Shown: one piece after another, positions 1 through 8,151 of the stretch
How the letters are laid out: every line of letters begins with the position of its first letter
Numbering within the stretch: position 1 is the stretch's first letter
NCBI GenBank assembly: GCA_051881355.1
Contig: JBJEPS010000057.1
Span: forward strand, 1 to 52,283
Reading direction: 5' to 3'
Length of the DNA: 52,283 bases
Source of the DNA: Fimenecus sp051881355
GTDB taxonomy: Bacteria > Bacillota > Clostridia > Oscillospirales > Acutalibacteraceae
Notes under the pieces: model-generated
What the model saw: the letters and a program-made list of their open reading frames with translations, nothing else
The model's database searches: none
What the model was told of the DNA's origin: nothing
Translations under genes and position numbers: made by a program

Positions 1-47
1 ATTACAGCTCTTTCAGCGAAGAATTCGACGAGCTTTCCGAAGCGTAA
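1..47 (+). CDS. 3' end of an upstream gene (partial), possibly potA
   Basis: An open frame enters from the left edge and ends at the TAA at 45-47. Its last residues are acidic (YSSFSEEFDELSEA). The stop is followed at once by the AAGGAGG ribosome binding site of potB, so the genes are almost certainly co-transcribed. In this transporter family the gene before potB is normally the ATPase potA, but the 14 visible residues carry no diagnostic motif, so the identity is inferred from context only. Confidence 0.5.
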   Translation, partial: YSSFSEEFDELSEA

Positions 48-58
48 GGAGGACATGT

Positions 59-886
59 ATGAAAAAATCCTCCTTTTTGAAAAAGTGTATCAGTGCGCTG
101 TATCTTTTGTGGTCTGTGCTGTTTATTATCGCGCCGCTGATTATGGTCATTTATTATGCGTTTACAGATGCAAACGGTTCGTTTACATTCGAGAATATTG
201 CGCAAATCCGTGATTATGCACCCACCTTTATTCTGTCTGTCGGCTACGGGACGGCGGCAACGGGCATCTGCCTGCTGATTGCCTATCCGTTTGCGTATTT
301 TCTCTCGCACACAAAGGCATCTTTTCAGCGTGTTTCCGTTATGCTTGTCATGCTGCCGATGTGGATGAGCTTCCTGATTCGTACCTATTCGTGGATGACT
401 ATTCTCGGCGAATCGGGCGTCATTAACCGACTGCTCGGTATTTTCGGACTCGGACCTGTCCAAATGCTCAATACGGGTGGGGCGGTCATTCTCGGTATGG
501 TCTATAATTTTCTGCCCTATATGATTTTGCCGCTTTACACTGTGATGTCCAAAATGGACAAGTCGCTTGTCGAGGCAGCGGAGGATTTGGGCTATAATCG
601 TTTTCACTGTTTGCGGCGCGTCATTTTACCGCTGTCCGTTCCCGGCATTGCCAGTGGGGTAACCATGGTATTTGTGCCGTCTGTCAGTACCTTTTATATT
701 ACGCAAAAGCTTGGCGGCGGGCAAATTACGCTGATCGGCGATGTCATTGAAGGGCAGTTCCAAACGGCTTATAATTATAATCTCGGTGCGGCGCTTTCCC
801 TGGTGCTGATGGTGATGATTTTGATTTGCCTCGGCGTACTGAATTACTTTACCGACAGCGATGATGACGGAGGTGTGCTGGTATGA
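59..886 (+). CDS. potB: spermidine/putrescine ABC transporter permease PotB
   Basis: This is one of two inner-membrane subunits of a polyamine importer. The 275-residue protein starts with a short basic stretch and a membrane segment near residues 11-35, followed by about five more. The EAA loop that contacts the ATPase is visible from about residue 172 (EAAEDLGYNRFHCLRRVILPLSVPGIASG in two adjoining stretches). Length is normal for the family. The start at 59 is supported by AAGGAGG at 46-52; another ATG at 55 is out of frame. The stop overlaps the start of potC by four bases (ATGA), showing translational coupling. The family assignment is firm, but which polyamine is transported cannot be read from the sequence. 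Confidence 0.93.
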   Translation: MKKSSFLKKCISALYLLWSVLFIIAPLIMVIYYAFTDANGSFTFENIAQIRDYAPTFILSVGYGTAATGICLLIAYPFAYFLSHTKASFQRVSVMLVMLPMWMSFLIRTYSWMTILGESGVINRLLGIFGLGPVQMLNTGGAVILGMVYNFLPYMILPLYTVMSKMDKSLVEAAEDLGYNRFHCLRRVILPLSVPGIASGVTMVFVPSVSTFYITQKLGGGQITLIGDVIEGQFQTAYNYNLGAALSLVLMVMILICLGVLNYFTDSDDDGGVLV

Positions 887-1707
887 CAAAGACTTCACCG
901 TTATCCAAACTGTATATTGCGCTTGTGTTTTTGTTCTTGTATGCACCGATTTTGGTGATGATTGTGTTTTCCTTTAACGGGTCGGAAAGTACCTATGTGT
1001 TAAACGGCTTTTCAACGGAGTGGTATGTGAAGCTGTTCCATGACCGCACCACAATGAATGCATTAAAAAATACAATCATCTTGGCGGTGACTTCCGCTTT
1101 GATTTCCACCGTGTTGGGCACAATGGCAGCGGTAGGCATTCACTCGATGCAGAAAAAGTATCTGAAAACGTCTATCATGACCGTGACCAATATCCCGATG
1201 ATGAATCCGGAAATTGTTACGGGCATTTCCATGATGCTTTTGTTTGTATTTGCAGGTTCTTTGTTTCAGCACCGCAATGCGTTGGGCTTTTGGACGATTT
1301 TGATTGCACACATTACCTTTGAACTGCCGTATGTGATTTTATCGGTGCTTCCGAAGCTCAATCAAACAGATAACAGAGTATACGAGGCGGCACAGGATTT
1401 GGGTTGCCCGCCTGTAAAAGCGTTCTTTAAGGTTGTTTTTCCCGCGATACTGCCCGGTATTGCGGCAGGCGCGATTATGGCATTTACGCTGTCGCTCGAT
1501 GACTTTATTATCAGCTATTTTACAAACGGACCGGATTTCCAAACTTTGCCGATTCAAATTTTCTCCATGACGAAAAAACGTGTAAAGCCTGATATGTATG
1601 CGCTGTCTACGTTGATTTTCGGGGCTATCTTCCTTCTTTTATTGCTTATGAATTTGGCACAGTTTCAGTCAGATAAAAAGCAGAGAGCGAAACAGGAGGA
1701 GAAATAA
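883..1707 (+). CDS. potC: spermidine/putrescine ABC transporter permease PotC
   Basis: This is the second permease subunit of the polyamine importer, with 274 residues and six predicted membrane helices. The EAA loop lies near residue 168 (EAAQDLGCPPVKAFFKVVFPAILPGIAAG in two adjoining stretches), and LSLDDFIISYF downstream of it is typical of PotC. It overlaps potB by four bases, and its TAA shares one base with the ATG of potD (TAATG), so potBCD form one tightly coupled operon. The last residues are basic (KKQRAKQEEK), as expected for a cytoplasmic C-terminus. Confidence 0.93.
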   Translation: MTKTSPLSKLYIALVFLFLYAPILVMIVFSFNGSESTYVLNGFSTEWYVKLFHDRTTMNALKNTIILAVTSALISTVLGTMAAVGIHSMQKKYLKTSIMTVTNIPMMNPEIVTGISMMLLFVFAGSLFQHRNALGFWTILIAHITFELPYVILSVLPKLNQTDNRVYEAAQDLGCPPVKAFFKVVFPAILPGIAAGAIMAFTLSLDDFIISYFTNGPDFQTLPIQIFSMTKKRVKPDMYALSTLIFGAIFLLLLLMNLAQFQSDKKQRAKQEEK

Positions 1708-2927
1708 TGAAAAAACAGATTTCTCTTTTTTTGACCCTTCTTTTGCTTGCACTTTGCTTTGCAGTCCCTGTTTCAGCACAAGAGGACGAGTTGTTTCCCG
1801 AAGAAACCGTGGAATACTATCAGTCCTTGGGGCTGCAGGGCACAACGCTCAATGTTTATAATTGGGGCGAATATATTGATGACGAGGAAGTCGATGTAGT
1901 CGCGGAGTTTGAGCGGCTCACGGGCTGTAAGGTGAATTACAGCACTTTTGAGTCCAATGAGAATATGTATGCCAAGCTCGCGGGCGGCGGCGTCAGTTAT
2001 GATGTGATTATTCCCTCCGATTATATGATAGAACGTCTTGTCTCCGAGGAACGGCTTGAAAAACTGGATTATGCGAATATTCCCAATTACGCGAAATATT
2101 TTGACAGCGAGCAGTACGGATATTTGGTCGAGGGGGAAATTGAACAGTATGCCGTTATCTATAATATTGGTACAACTGTTCTGATTTACAACACCAAATA
2201 TGTTCACGAAAAGCCTACAAGCTGGGATGTCCTGTGGGACGAGCAATATAAAGGTAAGGTATTGATGTTCAACAATCCACGTGATGCGTTTGCCATCGCG
2301 CAGGCATTGCTTGGGCAGGATTTAAATACCGTCACCAAAGAGGATTGGGATGCGGCGGCGCAGCTGTTGATTGAACAGCGTGAAAAAGTCAGTCCTCAGT
2401 ATGTGATGGACGAGGTATTCAACCTGATGGAAAGCGGCGACTACGCCTTTGCTACCTATTATGCCGGCGACTATGAGCTGATGGCGGAAAGTAATCCGGA
2501 TTTGGATTTTGCATTCCCGGAAGAAGGCGTTAACACCTTTTACGACGCGATGTGTATTCCCGTCGGCTCGCAGAACAAGCGAGGCGCGGAGGCATTTATC
2601 AATTTTATGTTGGAGCCGGAAATCGCCCTTGCGAATGCAGAATATATTTATTACGCCACACCGAATAAAGCGGTCATAGAAAATGACGAATACGCTTTAA
2701 TTGATTCTGAAGCGGTCTACCCTGAAGAAGTGCCGAATGCGCAGGCGTTTCACAACCTGCCGACGGACACGTTGCAGTATATGAATACCTTGTGGATGAA
2801 GGTGAAAGGGGAAAATAATTCCACAGGGCTGTATATCGGATTCGCAGTATCGCTTGCGGGTGTCGCTATAGTCGTAATTTTGCGCGTTTTACAGAAAAAA
2901 CGTATGCAACGGTTTTATGATGTGTAA
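1707..2927 (+). CDS. potD: polyamine-binding protein PotD with a C-terminal membrane anchor
   Basis: This is the extracellular solute-binding subunit of the importer (406 residues). An N-terminal signal peptide (about residues 1-24, ending PVSA) precedes the type-1 periplasmic-binding fold. LNVYNWGEYIDDEEVDVVAEFE, read as two adjoining pieces, is the classic PotD/PotF start of the mature domain, and YDVIIPSDYM is also typical. No good lipobox is visible: the only early cysteine follows Leu rather than Gly/Ala/Ser. Instead a hydrophobic helix at about residues 374-394 followed by a basic tail (LQKKRMQRF) predicts anchoring by the C-terminus. The gene starts one base inside the potC stop. Function is secure; the mode of anchoring is inferred. 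Confidence 0.92.
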   Translation: MKKQISLFLTLLLLALCFAVPVSAQEDELFPEETVEYYQSLGLQGTTLNVYNWGEYIDDEEVDVVAEFERLTGCKVNYSTFESNENMYAKLAGGGVSYDVIIPSDYMIERLVSEERLEKLDYANIPNYAKYFDSEQYGYLVEGEIEQYAVIYNIGTTVLIYNTKYVHEKPTSWDVLWDEQYKGKVLMFNNPRDAFAIAQALLGQDLNTVTKEDWDAAAQLLIEQREKVSPQYVMDEVFNLMESGDYAFATYYAGDYELMAESNPDLDFAFPEEGVNTFYDAMCIPVGSQNKRGAEAFINFMLEPEIALANAEYIYYATPNKAVIENDEYALIDSEAVYPEEVPNAQAFHNLPTDTLQYMNTLWMKVKGENNSTGLYIGFAVSLAGVAIVVILRVLQKKRMQRFYDV

Positions 2928-3049
2928 TAATAGTATTTGATTCTTTTGTCTAATACCGGCTTTGTTTTGTGCGGTTGCAATGTATCGTACTTGCGGCAGA
3001 TGTTCGTGTGCGGTACAGCTACTGCTTTTTCAGAACAGGAGTGTATAAA

Positions 3050-3289
3050 ATGCCTGATTTAGATATACCCGCGCTTTCTTATTTTGAACAGGGGAATGCC
3101 TTTGCCGGCAGCCTTCGAAAGGATTTTCGGTTTCGCGTTGTCCGTGCAGACGATACGCTTTCTGTTGCTGTCTGGAATGCGGATATTTGCTTTGAACTCG
3201 CAGAAAACAAACAGGAGCAAAGCTTTGCGCTGACAGACGATGGTTTACGCAGTGCCGGCGATTGGATATTGTCTTTGCTTCCGGCTTAA
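3050..3289 (+). CDS. small protein of unknown function (79 aa)
   Basis: I do not recognise a named family. The frame could open further upstream, but the start at 3050 has AGGAG at 3037-3041 with 8-base spacing, and the upstream extension is poor in protein-like character. The protein has 79 residues, is soluble and acidic, with no signal peptide or membrane helix. It begins MPDLDIPALSYFEQGN, has an alternating beta-like middle (FRVVRADDTLSVAVWNADICFEL), and ends in a probable helix with WILSLL. It lies between the pot operon and the sugar transferase promoter and may be its own small unit. A role cannot be assigned. Confidence 0.6.
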   Translation: MPDLDIPALSYFEQGNAFAGSLRKDFRFRVVRADDTLSVAVWNADICFELAENKQEQSFALTDDGLRSAGDWILSLLPA

Positions 3290-3300
3290 AACGGCTTCTA

Positions 3301-3329
3301 TTGACAAAATAGGAAAAAAAGCGTAGAAT
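3301..3329 (+). promoter_or_regulatory. sigma-A promoter of the sugar transferase gene
   Basis: The -35 box is a perfect TTGACA at 3301-3306. It is followed by a 17-base spacer and a TAGAAT -10 box at 3324-3329. The start codon of the next gene is about 65 bases downstream. Confidence 0.75.
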
Positions 3330-3393
3330 GACTGCAATGTTTGCGGGCTATATGGCATATTCTGCAATTGCAATCTCTGTTCGAGGATGACCT

Positions 3394-4836
3394 ATGAAAA
3401 TTTTAAAAAAGTTTCAGGGAACGATTGTTCTGCTTTTAAAGCTGGCTTTGTTTGCTTCTCTGTTTGCAATCTTTTTCTTGATTTTCGGAAATCAAAATCC
3501 ATGGCTGCTGCGTTCGTCCAGAACCGCCGCAATTTGTATGCTGACTTTTTCTGTACTCGGCGGCGCAATGATGTCCATTTACGGTGGGTATCGTATCGGG
3601 GAGTATAAGAGCAAGCCGATTATTCATTCTTTGACGCTCTCGGCATTTATCACGGATATTGTCACACATTTGCAGCTGTGCATTATGAATACGAACGCCA
3701 ACAACAATGCAACCTTTCGGTATGAAAACCCGGAACTGTTGCTTTTGGTGATGCTTTTGCAATTTGTGGTTATCGTATTTTTTGCGTATTTCGGCAATTA
3801 TGTGTATTTTTCCATCAATTCTCCTGAAAAGTGCTGTGTGATTACTTCTTCAAAATACTCTTTAAACAATATTGTGCCGAAAATTCGAAAATATAAAAAG
3901 CAGTATGTCATTACGGATATGATTTTGTATACTGATGACCGCCTGTTTGATATTTTAAATCGGTGCGATACCGTATTTTTATATGATGTTCCGATGTCCA
4001 CGCGCACAATGCTTATCGAGTATTGCTATGCTAAAAACAAAAATATCTATTACAATTTTGAAATGTGTGACGTCGTATCTTTGCGCGGCAGGAACTCCAT
4101 TTTGGATGATAAACCGTTGGTTGCCTCGCAAGTCAAAGACTTGACTTTTGAACAGCTGTTTGTGAAACGTGCAATGGATTTGCTGATTTCCACGGTTGGT
4201 TTAATTGTCACCAGCCCTGTGATGCTGATTTGTGCCGTTGCAATTAAGGCGGAAGACGGCGGCAAAGTGTTTTTTAAGCAAAAACGCGCCACCAAAGGCG
4301 GCAAAATTTTTGAAGTATATAAATTCCGTACGATGAAAGAGGAAGGGTCTGTCAACCGTTCCGTCACTTCAGATGACGACCGCATCACAAAAGTCGGGAA
4401 ATATTTGCGGAAATTCCGCATTGACGAACTGCCGCAGATTATCAATATCTTTAAGGGCGAAATGAGCGTTGTCGGTCCGCGTCCTGAGATGATTGAAAAT
4501 GTTGACGCATATACAAAAGCGTTGCCGGAATTCAGTTACCGTCTGCGCGTGAAGGCAGGCTTGACCGGGTTTGCACAAATTGCGGGGAAATACAATACTT
4601 CGCCGAAAGATAAGCTCGTCATGGACTTAATGTATATCGAGCAGTACAGTATTTGGTTAGATATAAAGCTGATTTTCCAAACGCTGACGGTGTTTTTAAA
4701 GGCTTCCGACAGTACAGAAGCGTTTAAAACAAGTGACGAATATGAATTTTTCTGCGCGGATGACAAAAATACCGAGCCGGGCGCTGTGCCGTCCGAGGAG
4801 AATATATCGGGTGCGGATACGGATACACAGGAATAA
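3394..4836 (+). CDS. polyprenyl-phosphate sugar-1-phosphate transferase (priming enzyme)
   Basis: This is a bacterial sugar transferase (PF02397 family) that loads the first sugar phosphate onto undecaprenyl phosphate and so starts a surface polysaccharide. The 480 residues comprise several N-terminal membrane helices (about 10-35, 45-65, 110-135), a cytoplasmic region, and a C-terminal catalytic domain from about residue 255. The catalytic domain shows KRAMDLLIS, the reentrant hydrophobic helix, KQKRATKGGKIFEVYKFRTM, the acidic dyad in DELPQIINI, and VGPRPEM. The tail after about residue 445 is acidic and low in complexity. The start follows GAGGA at 3381-3385, and a strong promoter lies at 3301. 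The sugar specificity is unknown. The polysaccharide cluster at 33.5-44 kb lacks its own priming enzyme, so this may supply it. Confidence 0.9.
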   Translation: MKILKKFQGTIVLLLKLALFASLFAIFFLIFGNQNPWLLRSSRTAAICMLTFSVLGGAMMSIYGGYRIGEYKSKPIIHSLTLSAFITDIVTHLQLCIMNTNANNNATFRYENPELLLLVMLLQFVVIVFFAYFGNYVYFSINSPEKCCVITSSKYSLNNIVPKIRKYKKQYVITDMILYTDDRLFDILNRCDTVFLYDVPMSTRTMLIEYCYAKNKNIYYNFEMCDVVSLRGRNSILDDKPLVASQVKDLTFEQLFVKRAMDLLISTVGLIVTSPVMLICAVAIKAEDGGKVFFKQKRATKGGKIFEVYKFRTMKEEGSVNRSVTSDDDRITKVGKYLRKFRIDELPQIINIFKGEMSVVGPRPEMIENVDAYTKALPEFSYRLRVKAGLTGFAQIAGKYNTSPKDKLVMDLMYIEQYSIWLDIKLIFQTLTVFLKASDSTEAFKTSDEYEFFCADDKNTEPGAVPSEENISGADTDTQE

Positions 4837-4844
4837 ACAAATTG

Positions 4845-4870
4845 AAAGCCACCTTACGGTGGCTTTTTTA
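4845..4870 (+). terminator. terminator hairpin between the sugar transferase and ABC-F genes
   Basis: The 9-bp perfect stem AAAGCCACC/GGTGGCTTT has a 4-base loop (TTAC) and ends in a T-run. It stands only 18 bases before the ATG of the ABC-F gene. It can end the upstream transcript, or act as a leader attenuator for the ABC-F gene if that gene has no promoter of its own further down. Confidence 0.85.
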
Positions 4871-4887
4871 TCGGAAAAGGAGAAAGT

Positions 4888-6486
4888 ATGATAGAGGCAG
4901 TCAATGTTGGCTTGCAATACGGCGGGCGCGTTTTGTTTGAGCACGTAGATTTGAAATTTACCAACGGTAATTGTTATGGACTGATTGGTGCCAACGGTGC
5001 GGGCAAATCTACTTTTATGAAAATTTTGGCAGGCGAAATTGAGCCAAATAAAGGCGAGGTACGCAAAGGGGCGACTGAAAGAATGTCTGTACTGCGCCAG
5101 GACCACTTCGCTTTTGATGCATACGATGTCATGCGTACGGTTTTGATGGGAAATGCACGGTTATGCGAAATTATTGACGAAAAAGAAGTCCTTTACAGTA
5201 AAGCGGAAATGACCGAGGAAGAGGGGATTCGTCTTTGCGAACTGGAAGAGGAATTCTCCGAAATGGACGGTTGGAGTGCCGAAAGTGATGCGGAAATTCT
5301 CTTAAACGGGTTGGGCGTGCCGAATGAGTTGCATTACGCGCAAATGTCTGATTTAACCGGCGAAAATAAGGTGAAAGTGCTTTTAGCACAGGCATTGTTC
5401 GGCAATCCCGATATTTTGCTGATGGACGAGCCGACCAACCATTTGGATTTAGACGCTATTACGTGGTTAGAGGACTTTTTGTTGGATTTGGACAGTACGG
5501 TGATTGTCATTTCCCACGACCGCCATTTCTTAAATAAGGTTTGCACCCATACCGTGGATATTGACTACGGTAAAATTACGATGTTTGTCGGAAATTACGA
5601 CTTTTGGTATGAATATACGCAAATGGCACAGCGCCAAATGCGTGAACAGAATAAAAAAGCTGCGGCTAAAATCAAGGAACTGCAGGAGTTTATCCGTCGA
5701 TTCAGTGCAAATGCATCAAAATCCAAACAGGCAACCAGCCGCAAAAAGTTACTGGATTCCATTCAGGTGGAAGAATTGCCTGTATCCTCTCGCCGCTTTC
5801 CGTATGTGGATTTCAAGCCGACACGAAAGGTCGGCAACGAGGTGTTGACGGTTAGTGGGATTTCCAAAACCGTCGGTGGCAAAAAAGTGCTTGACAACGT
5901 AAGCTTTACCATTCACCCGCGGGAAAAAGTTGCATTTATCGGTTCGGATTCTTTGGCGAAAACAACTTTGTTTAAAATTTTAACAGGCGAGCTTGAACCG
6001 GACGAGGGGAGCTTCAAATGGGGTGTCACCACTTCCGTCAGTTATTTGCCGACCGATAACAGCGCATATTTTGACCATTGTGACTATGATTTGCTGGATT
6101 GGATTCGTGCATATTCGGATTTGATTTATGAATCGGATATCCGTTCGTGGCTTGGCAGAATGCTGTTTTCGGGCGAGGAGGCAACGAAACCGGCAAAGGT
6201 ACTTTCAGGCGGTGAGCGCGTCCGCTGTATGCTTTGCAAAATGATGCTTTCAGGTGCAAATGTGCTGATTTTGGACGAACCGACCAACCATTTGGATTTG
6301 GAGTCAATTGCGTCCTTAAACGACGGGTTAATCCGCTATCCCGAAACCGTGCTGTTTACCTCACATGACCACCAGTTTGTCGATACCGTCGCAGACCGTC
6401 TAATCAATGTAACACCCGGAGAATTCTACGATAAGCAAATCCGCTTTGACGAATATCTTGCACAATTGCACGAAAAAACGGAATAA
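4888..6486 (+). CDS. ykpA: ABC-F family ATPase, YkpA/YbiT type
   Basis: This soluble protein carries two ABC ATPase domains and no membrane part. ABC-F proteins bind the ribosomal E site and act in translation. Domain 1 has Walker A GANGAGKST (about residue 36), a variant signature LTGENKVKV and Walker B LLMDEPTNHLDL. The interdomain linker contains RRFSANASKSKQATSRKK, as I recall for Bacillus YkpA. Domain 2 has a degenerate Walker A (GSDSLAKTT, Ala for the last Gly), a good LSGGERVRC signature and LILDEPTNHLDL. Length (532) fits the YkpA/YbiT branch rather than the antibiotic-resistance branches. The start follows AAAGGAG. No promoter is evident between the terminator-like hairpin at 4845-4870 and the start. 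Confidence 0.92.
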   Translation: MIEAVNVGLQYGGRVLFEHVDLKFTNGNCYGLIGANGAGKSTFMKILAGEIEPNKGEVRKGATERMSVLRQDHFAFDAYDVMRTVLMGNARLCEIIDEKEVLYSKAEMTEEEGIRLCELEEEFSEMDGWSAESDAEILLNGLGVPNELHYAQMSDLTGENKVKVLLAQALFGNPDILLMDEPTNHLDLDAITWLEDFLLDLDSTVIVISHDRHFLNKVCTHTVDIDYGKITMFVGNYDFWYEYTQMAQRQMREQNKKAAAKIKELQEFIRRFSANASKSKQATSRKKLLDSIQVEELPVSSRRFPYVDFKPTRKVGNEVLTVSGISKTVGGKKVLDNVSFTIHPREKVAFIGSDSLAKTTLFKILTGELEPDEGSFKWGVTTSVSYLPTDNSAYFDHCDYDLLDWIRAYSDLIYESDIRSWLGRMLFSGEEATKPAKVLSGGERVRCMLCKMMLSGANVLILDEPTNHLDLESIASLNDGLIRYPETVLFTSHDHQFVDTVADRLINVTPGEFYDKQIRFDEYLAQLHEKTE

Positions 6487-6492
6487 TTTTGT

Positions 6493-6530
6493 ATCCTGCT
6501 GAAAGATATGATTTTCAGCAGGATTTTTTT
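6493..6530 (+). terminator. rho-independent terminator after the ABC-F gene
   Basis: The 12-bp perfect stem ATCCTGCTGAAA/TTTCAGCAGGAT has an 8-base loop and is followed by T6. It lies directly after the ABC-F stop codon. Confidence 0.9.
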
Positions 6531-6541
6531 GAACGAAAATC

Positions 6542-6570
6542 TTGCGTATATTCAGTGTTTATGGTAAACT
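6542..6570 (+). promoter_or_regulatory. probable promoter of the EIIC-like gene
   Basis: TTGCGT at 6542 and TAAACT at 6565 are separated by 17 bases. They sit between the terminator and the start codon, about 30 bases before the latter. The match to consensus is moderate. Confidence 0.5.
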
Positions 6571-6599
6571 ATAACAATTAAATCTACGGGGGAATGACA

Positions 6600-8090
6600 A
6601 TGCTTAAAAATGAAATCCGTTCACTTCGTCAAAATGTCAATCGAGCTACATCCATCATGTTTATTGTGCAACTGTTCGGTGCACTGGGGGCTGGCTTCTT
6701 TTTCGTTGTGCAAAACATACTCGGTGTTGAGCATATTTTGGGCGCAACCGAACCGCAAAATGAAAATATTTTATGGTTCATTTTGTTTTGGGCAACCGAT
6801 TTCTTCTTTGTAGTGATGGCGGTTGTGTTGTCTTACCTGATTGCGGGGCTGCCCGCAGTGGCACCTGCGTTTGCCTTGAGCATATATTTTGCGCATTTTG
6901 CCGGCACACCGGTTTCAGGGGTGGAAGCCTACAAAGCCTATTTTGCCACCCCGCTGAATATGGGCGGTGGTACCAATATCGGTTATATGGGCTATTTGAT
7001 TATGGCGGTCTTTCTGGCATACTGCATAAAATATTTGTTTATTGCATGGCACAACTGCAAAGAGTTTTTGGGTGCGAAGCTTGACAATTCCTTTGCAAAA
7101 AAACGCGCGGCGGGCAAAAAAATCCCCGATACACTGACGGGTATGGGTATCTTGGAACAGGTCGATTTGATTGTTCTTGTGTTGATTATGCCGGTTGTTT
7201 CCGCGGCATTGACTTTCTTACTGATTCATTACGGTATTGAAATCCCGTTCCAAGCCCTCGGGGAAGCACTCATTGCGCCGCTCACCTCGCTTGCCGATAC
7301 CTCTGTGGTGCTTTGTGCGTTGGTCATGGGTTTAATGGTTGGTTTTGACTTAATCGGACCTGTTTCCATGTCTGCTTTTGCTGTCAGCATTGCAGCTTTC
7401 TTCGCTGGAGATGCGCGCCTGATGACGATTTACGGGGCATGCTTTGTCACCGTCGGTTGGGTACCGCTGATGAATGTGCTTTTACAAAAAATCACGAAAA
7501 AAGGCGGAAACTGCGACACAGACGACTTTAATTTTGCCGTCAGTGGACCGATTAACGCGTTTTTTGAAAATATCAAATTAACTGTTGCGTTTACAATGCC
7601 GTATGCTTATCGAAGCCCTCTGACGGTGATTCCGGGGTTGATGATCGGTTCTGCTGCAACAGGCGTACTTACAGCGCTTTGCGGCATTGTCAATACGGCT
7701 TATTTAACCGAATTGCCGAAATACGGGAACGGCGAAACCTTTGCAGAAATGTTTGCACGTAGAGAAATGTACATTTCTTTTACCTTGCCGTTGCGCTCAG
7801 GCGATTGGCTGCACTGCCGTCTGCCGCTGTTTTTCATCATTTTAGTCGGCGCGCTTGTAGGCGGTGCGTGCATGCTGCTGTTCAAAGAGCTTGCATACCG
7901 TTCGCAGAAAAAGCACGGTACTTTTGTGCCGTGTTCAGGCGATATTGTTCTGGAATTCCGCCATTATGCGCAGAAACTGTGGATTCCCTTTAAAGCGCAG
8001 CGCGGGAAGTTGCCGGCAAAATATACCGCTGAGGAGACGGAAAGTTCGCAAGAATCCAAACAAGCAGAAGCTGTAAAAAAAGATAGTTGA
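6600..8090 (+). CDS. PTS system fructose-type EIIC-like membrane protein, orphan
   Basis: This polytopic membrane protein (about 496 residues, some 9-10 hydrophobic segments) resembles the EIIC transport domain of fructose-type PTS permeases. Supporting stretches are LSYLIAGLPAVAPAFALS, GYMGYLIMAVFLAY and GFDLIGPVSMSAFAV, the last in the place of the GGPxNK-type motif. No EIIA or EIIB phosphorylation domain is fused and none is encoded nearby. The C-terminal ~50 residues are charged and low in complexity. Two ATGs lie six bases apart; the second (6600) is preferred because GGGGGA at 6588-6593 is correctly spaced from it. The substrate is unknown, and a role as regulator or as a PTS-independent carrier is possible. 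Confidence 0.72.
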   Translation: MLKNEIRSLRQNVNRATSIMFIVQLFGALGAGFFFVVQNILGVEHILGATEPQNENILWFILFWATDFFFVVMAVVLSYLIAGLPAVAPAFALSIYFAHFAGTPVSGVEAYKAYFATPLNMGGGTNIGYMGYLIMAVFLAYCIKYLFIAWHNCKEFLGAKLDNSFAKKRAAGKKIPDTLTGMGILEQVDLIVLVLIMPVVSAALTFLLIHYGIEIPFQALGEALIAPLTSLADTSVVLCALVMGLMVGFDLIGPVSMSAFAVSIAAFFAGDARLMTIYGACFVTVGWVPLMNVLLQKITKKGGNCDTDDFNFAVSGPINAFFENIKLTVAFTMPYAYRSPLTVIPGLMIGSAATGVLTALCGIVNTAYLTELPKYGNGETFAEMFARREMYISFTLPLRSGDWLHCRLPLFFIILVGALVGGACMLLFKELAYRSQKKHGTFVPCSGDIVLEFRHYAQKLWIPFKAQRGKLPAKYTAEETESSQESKQAEAVKKDS

Positions 8091-8115
8091 ATTTTTTACG
8101 GCTTGCGTGTATAAT
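8087..8115 (+). promoter_or_regulatory. sigma-A promoter of ychF
   Basis: TTGAAT at 8087-8092, a 17-base spacer and a perfect TATAAT at 8110-8115. The -35 box overlaps the stop codon of the preceding gene. Confidence 0.82.
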
Positions 8116-8151
8116 GAAATGCGCTGACCAAATTGAAGGAATGAACAAAAG

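Noticed and set aside
2..607. Long minus-strand open frame opposite potB
   Set aside because: It mirrors a conserved permease gene, is rich in Arg/His/Gln as typical of antisense frames, and lacks a ribosome binding site.
2928..3049. Riboswitch or extra gene after potD
   Set aside because: Apart from an upstream extension of the next frame without a ribosome binding site, no stem structure or T-run was found here.
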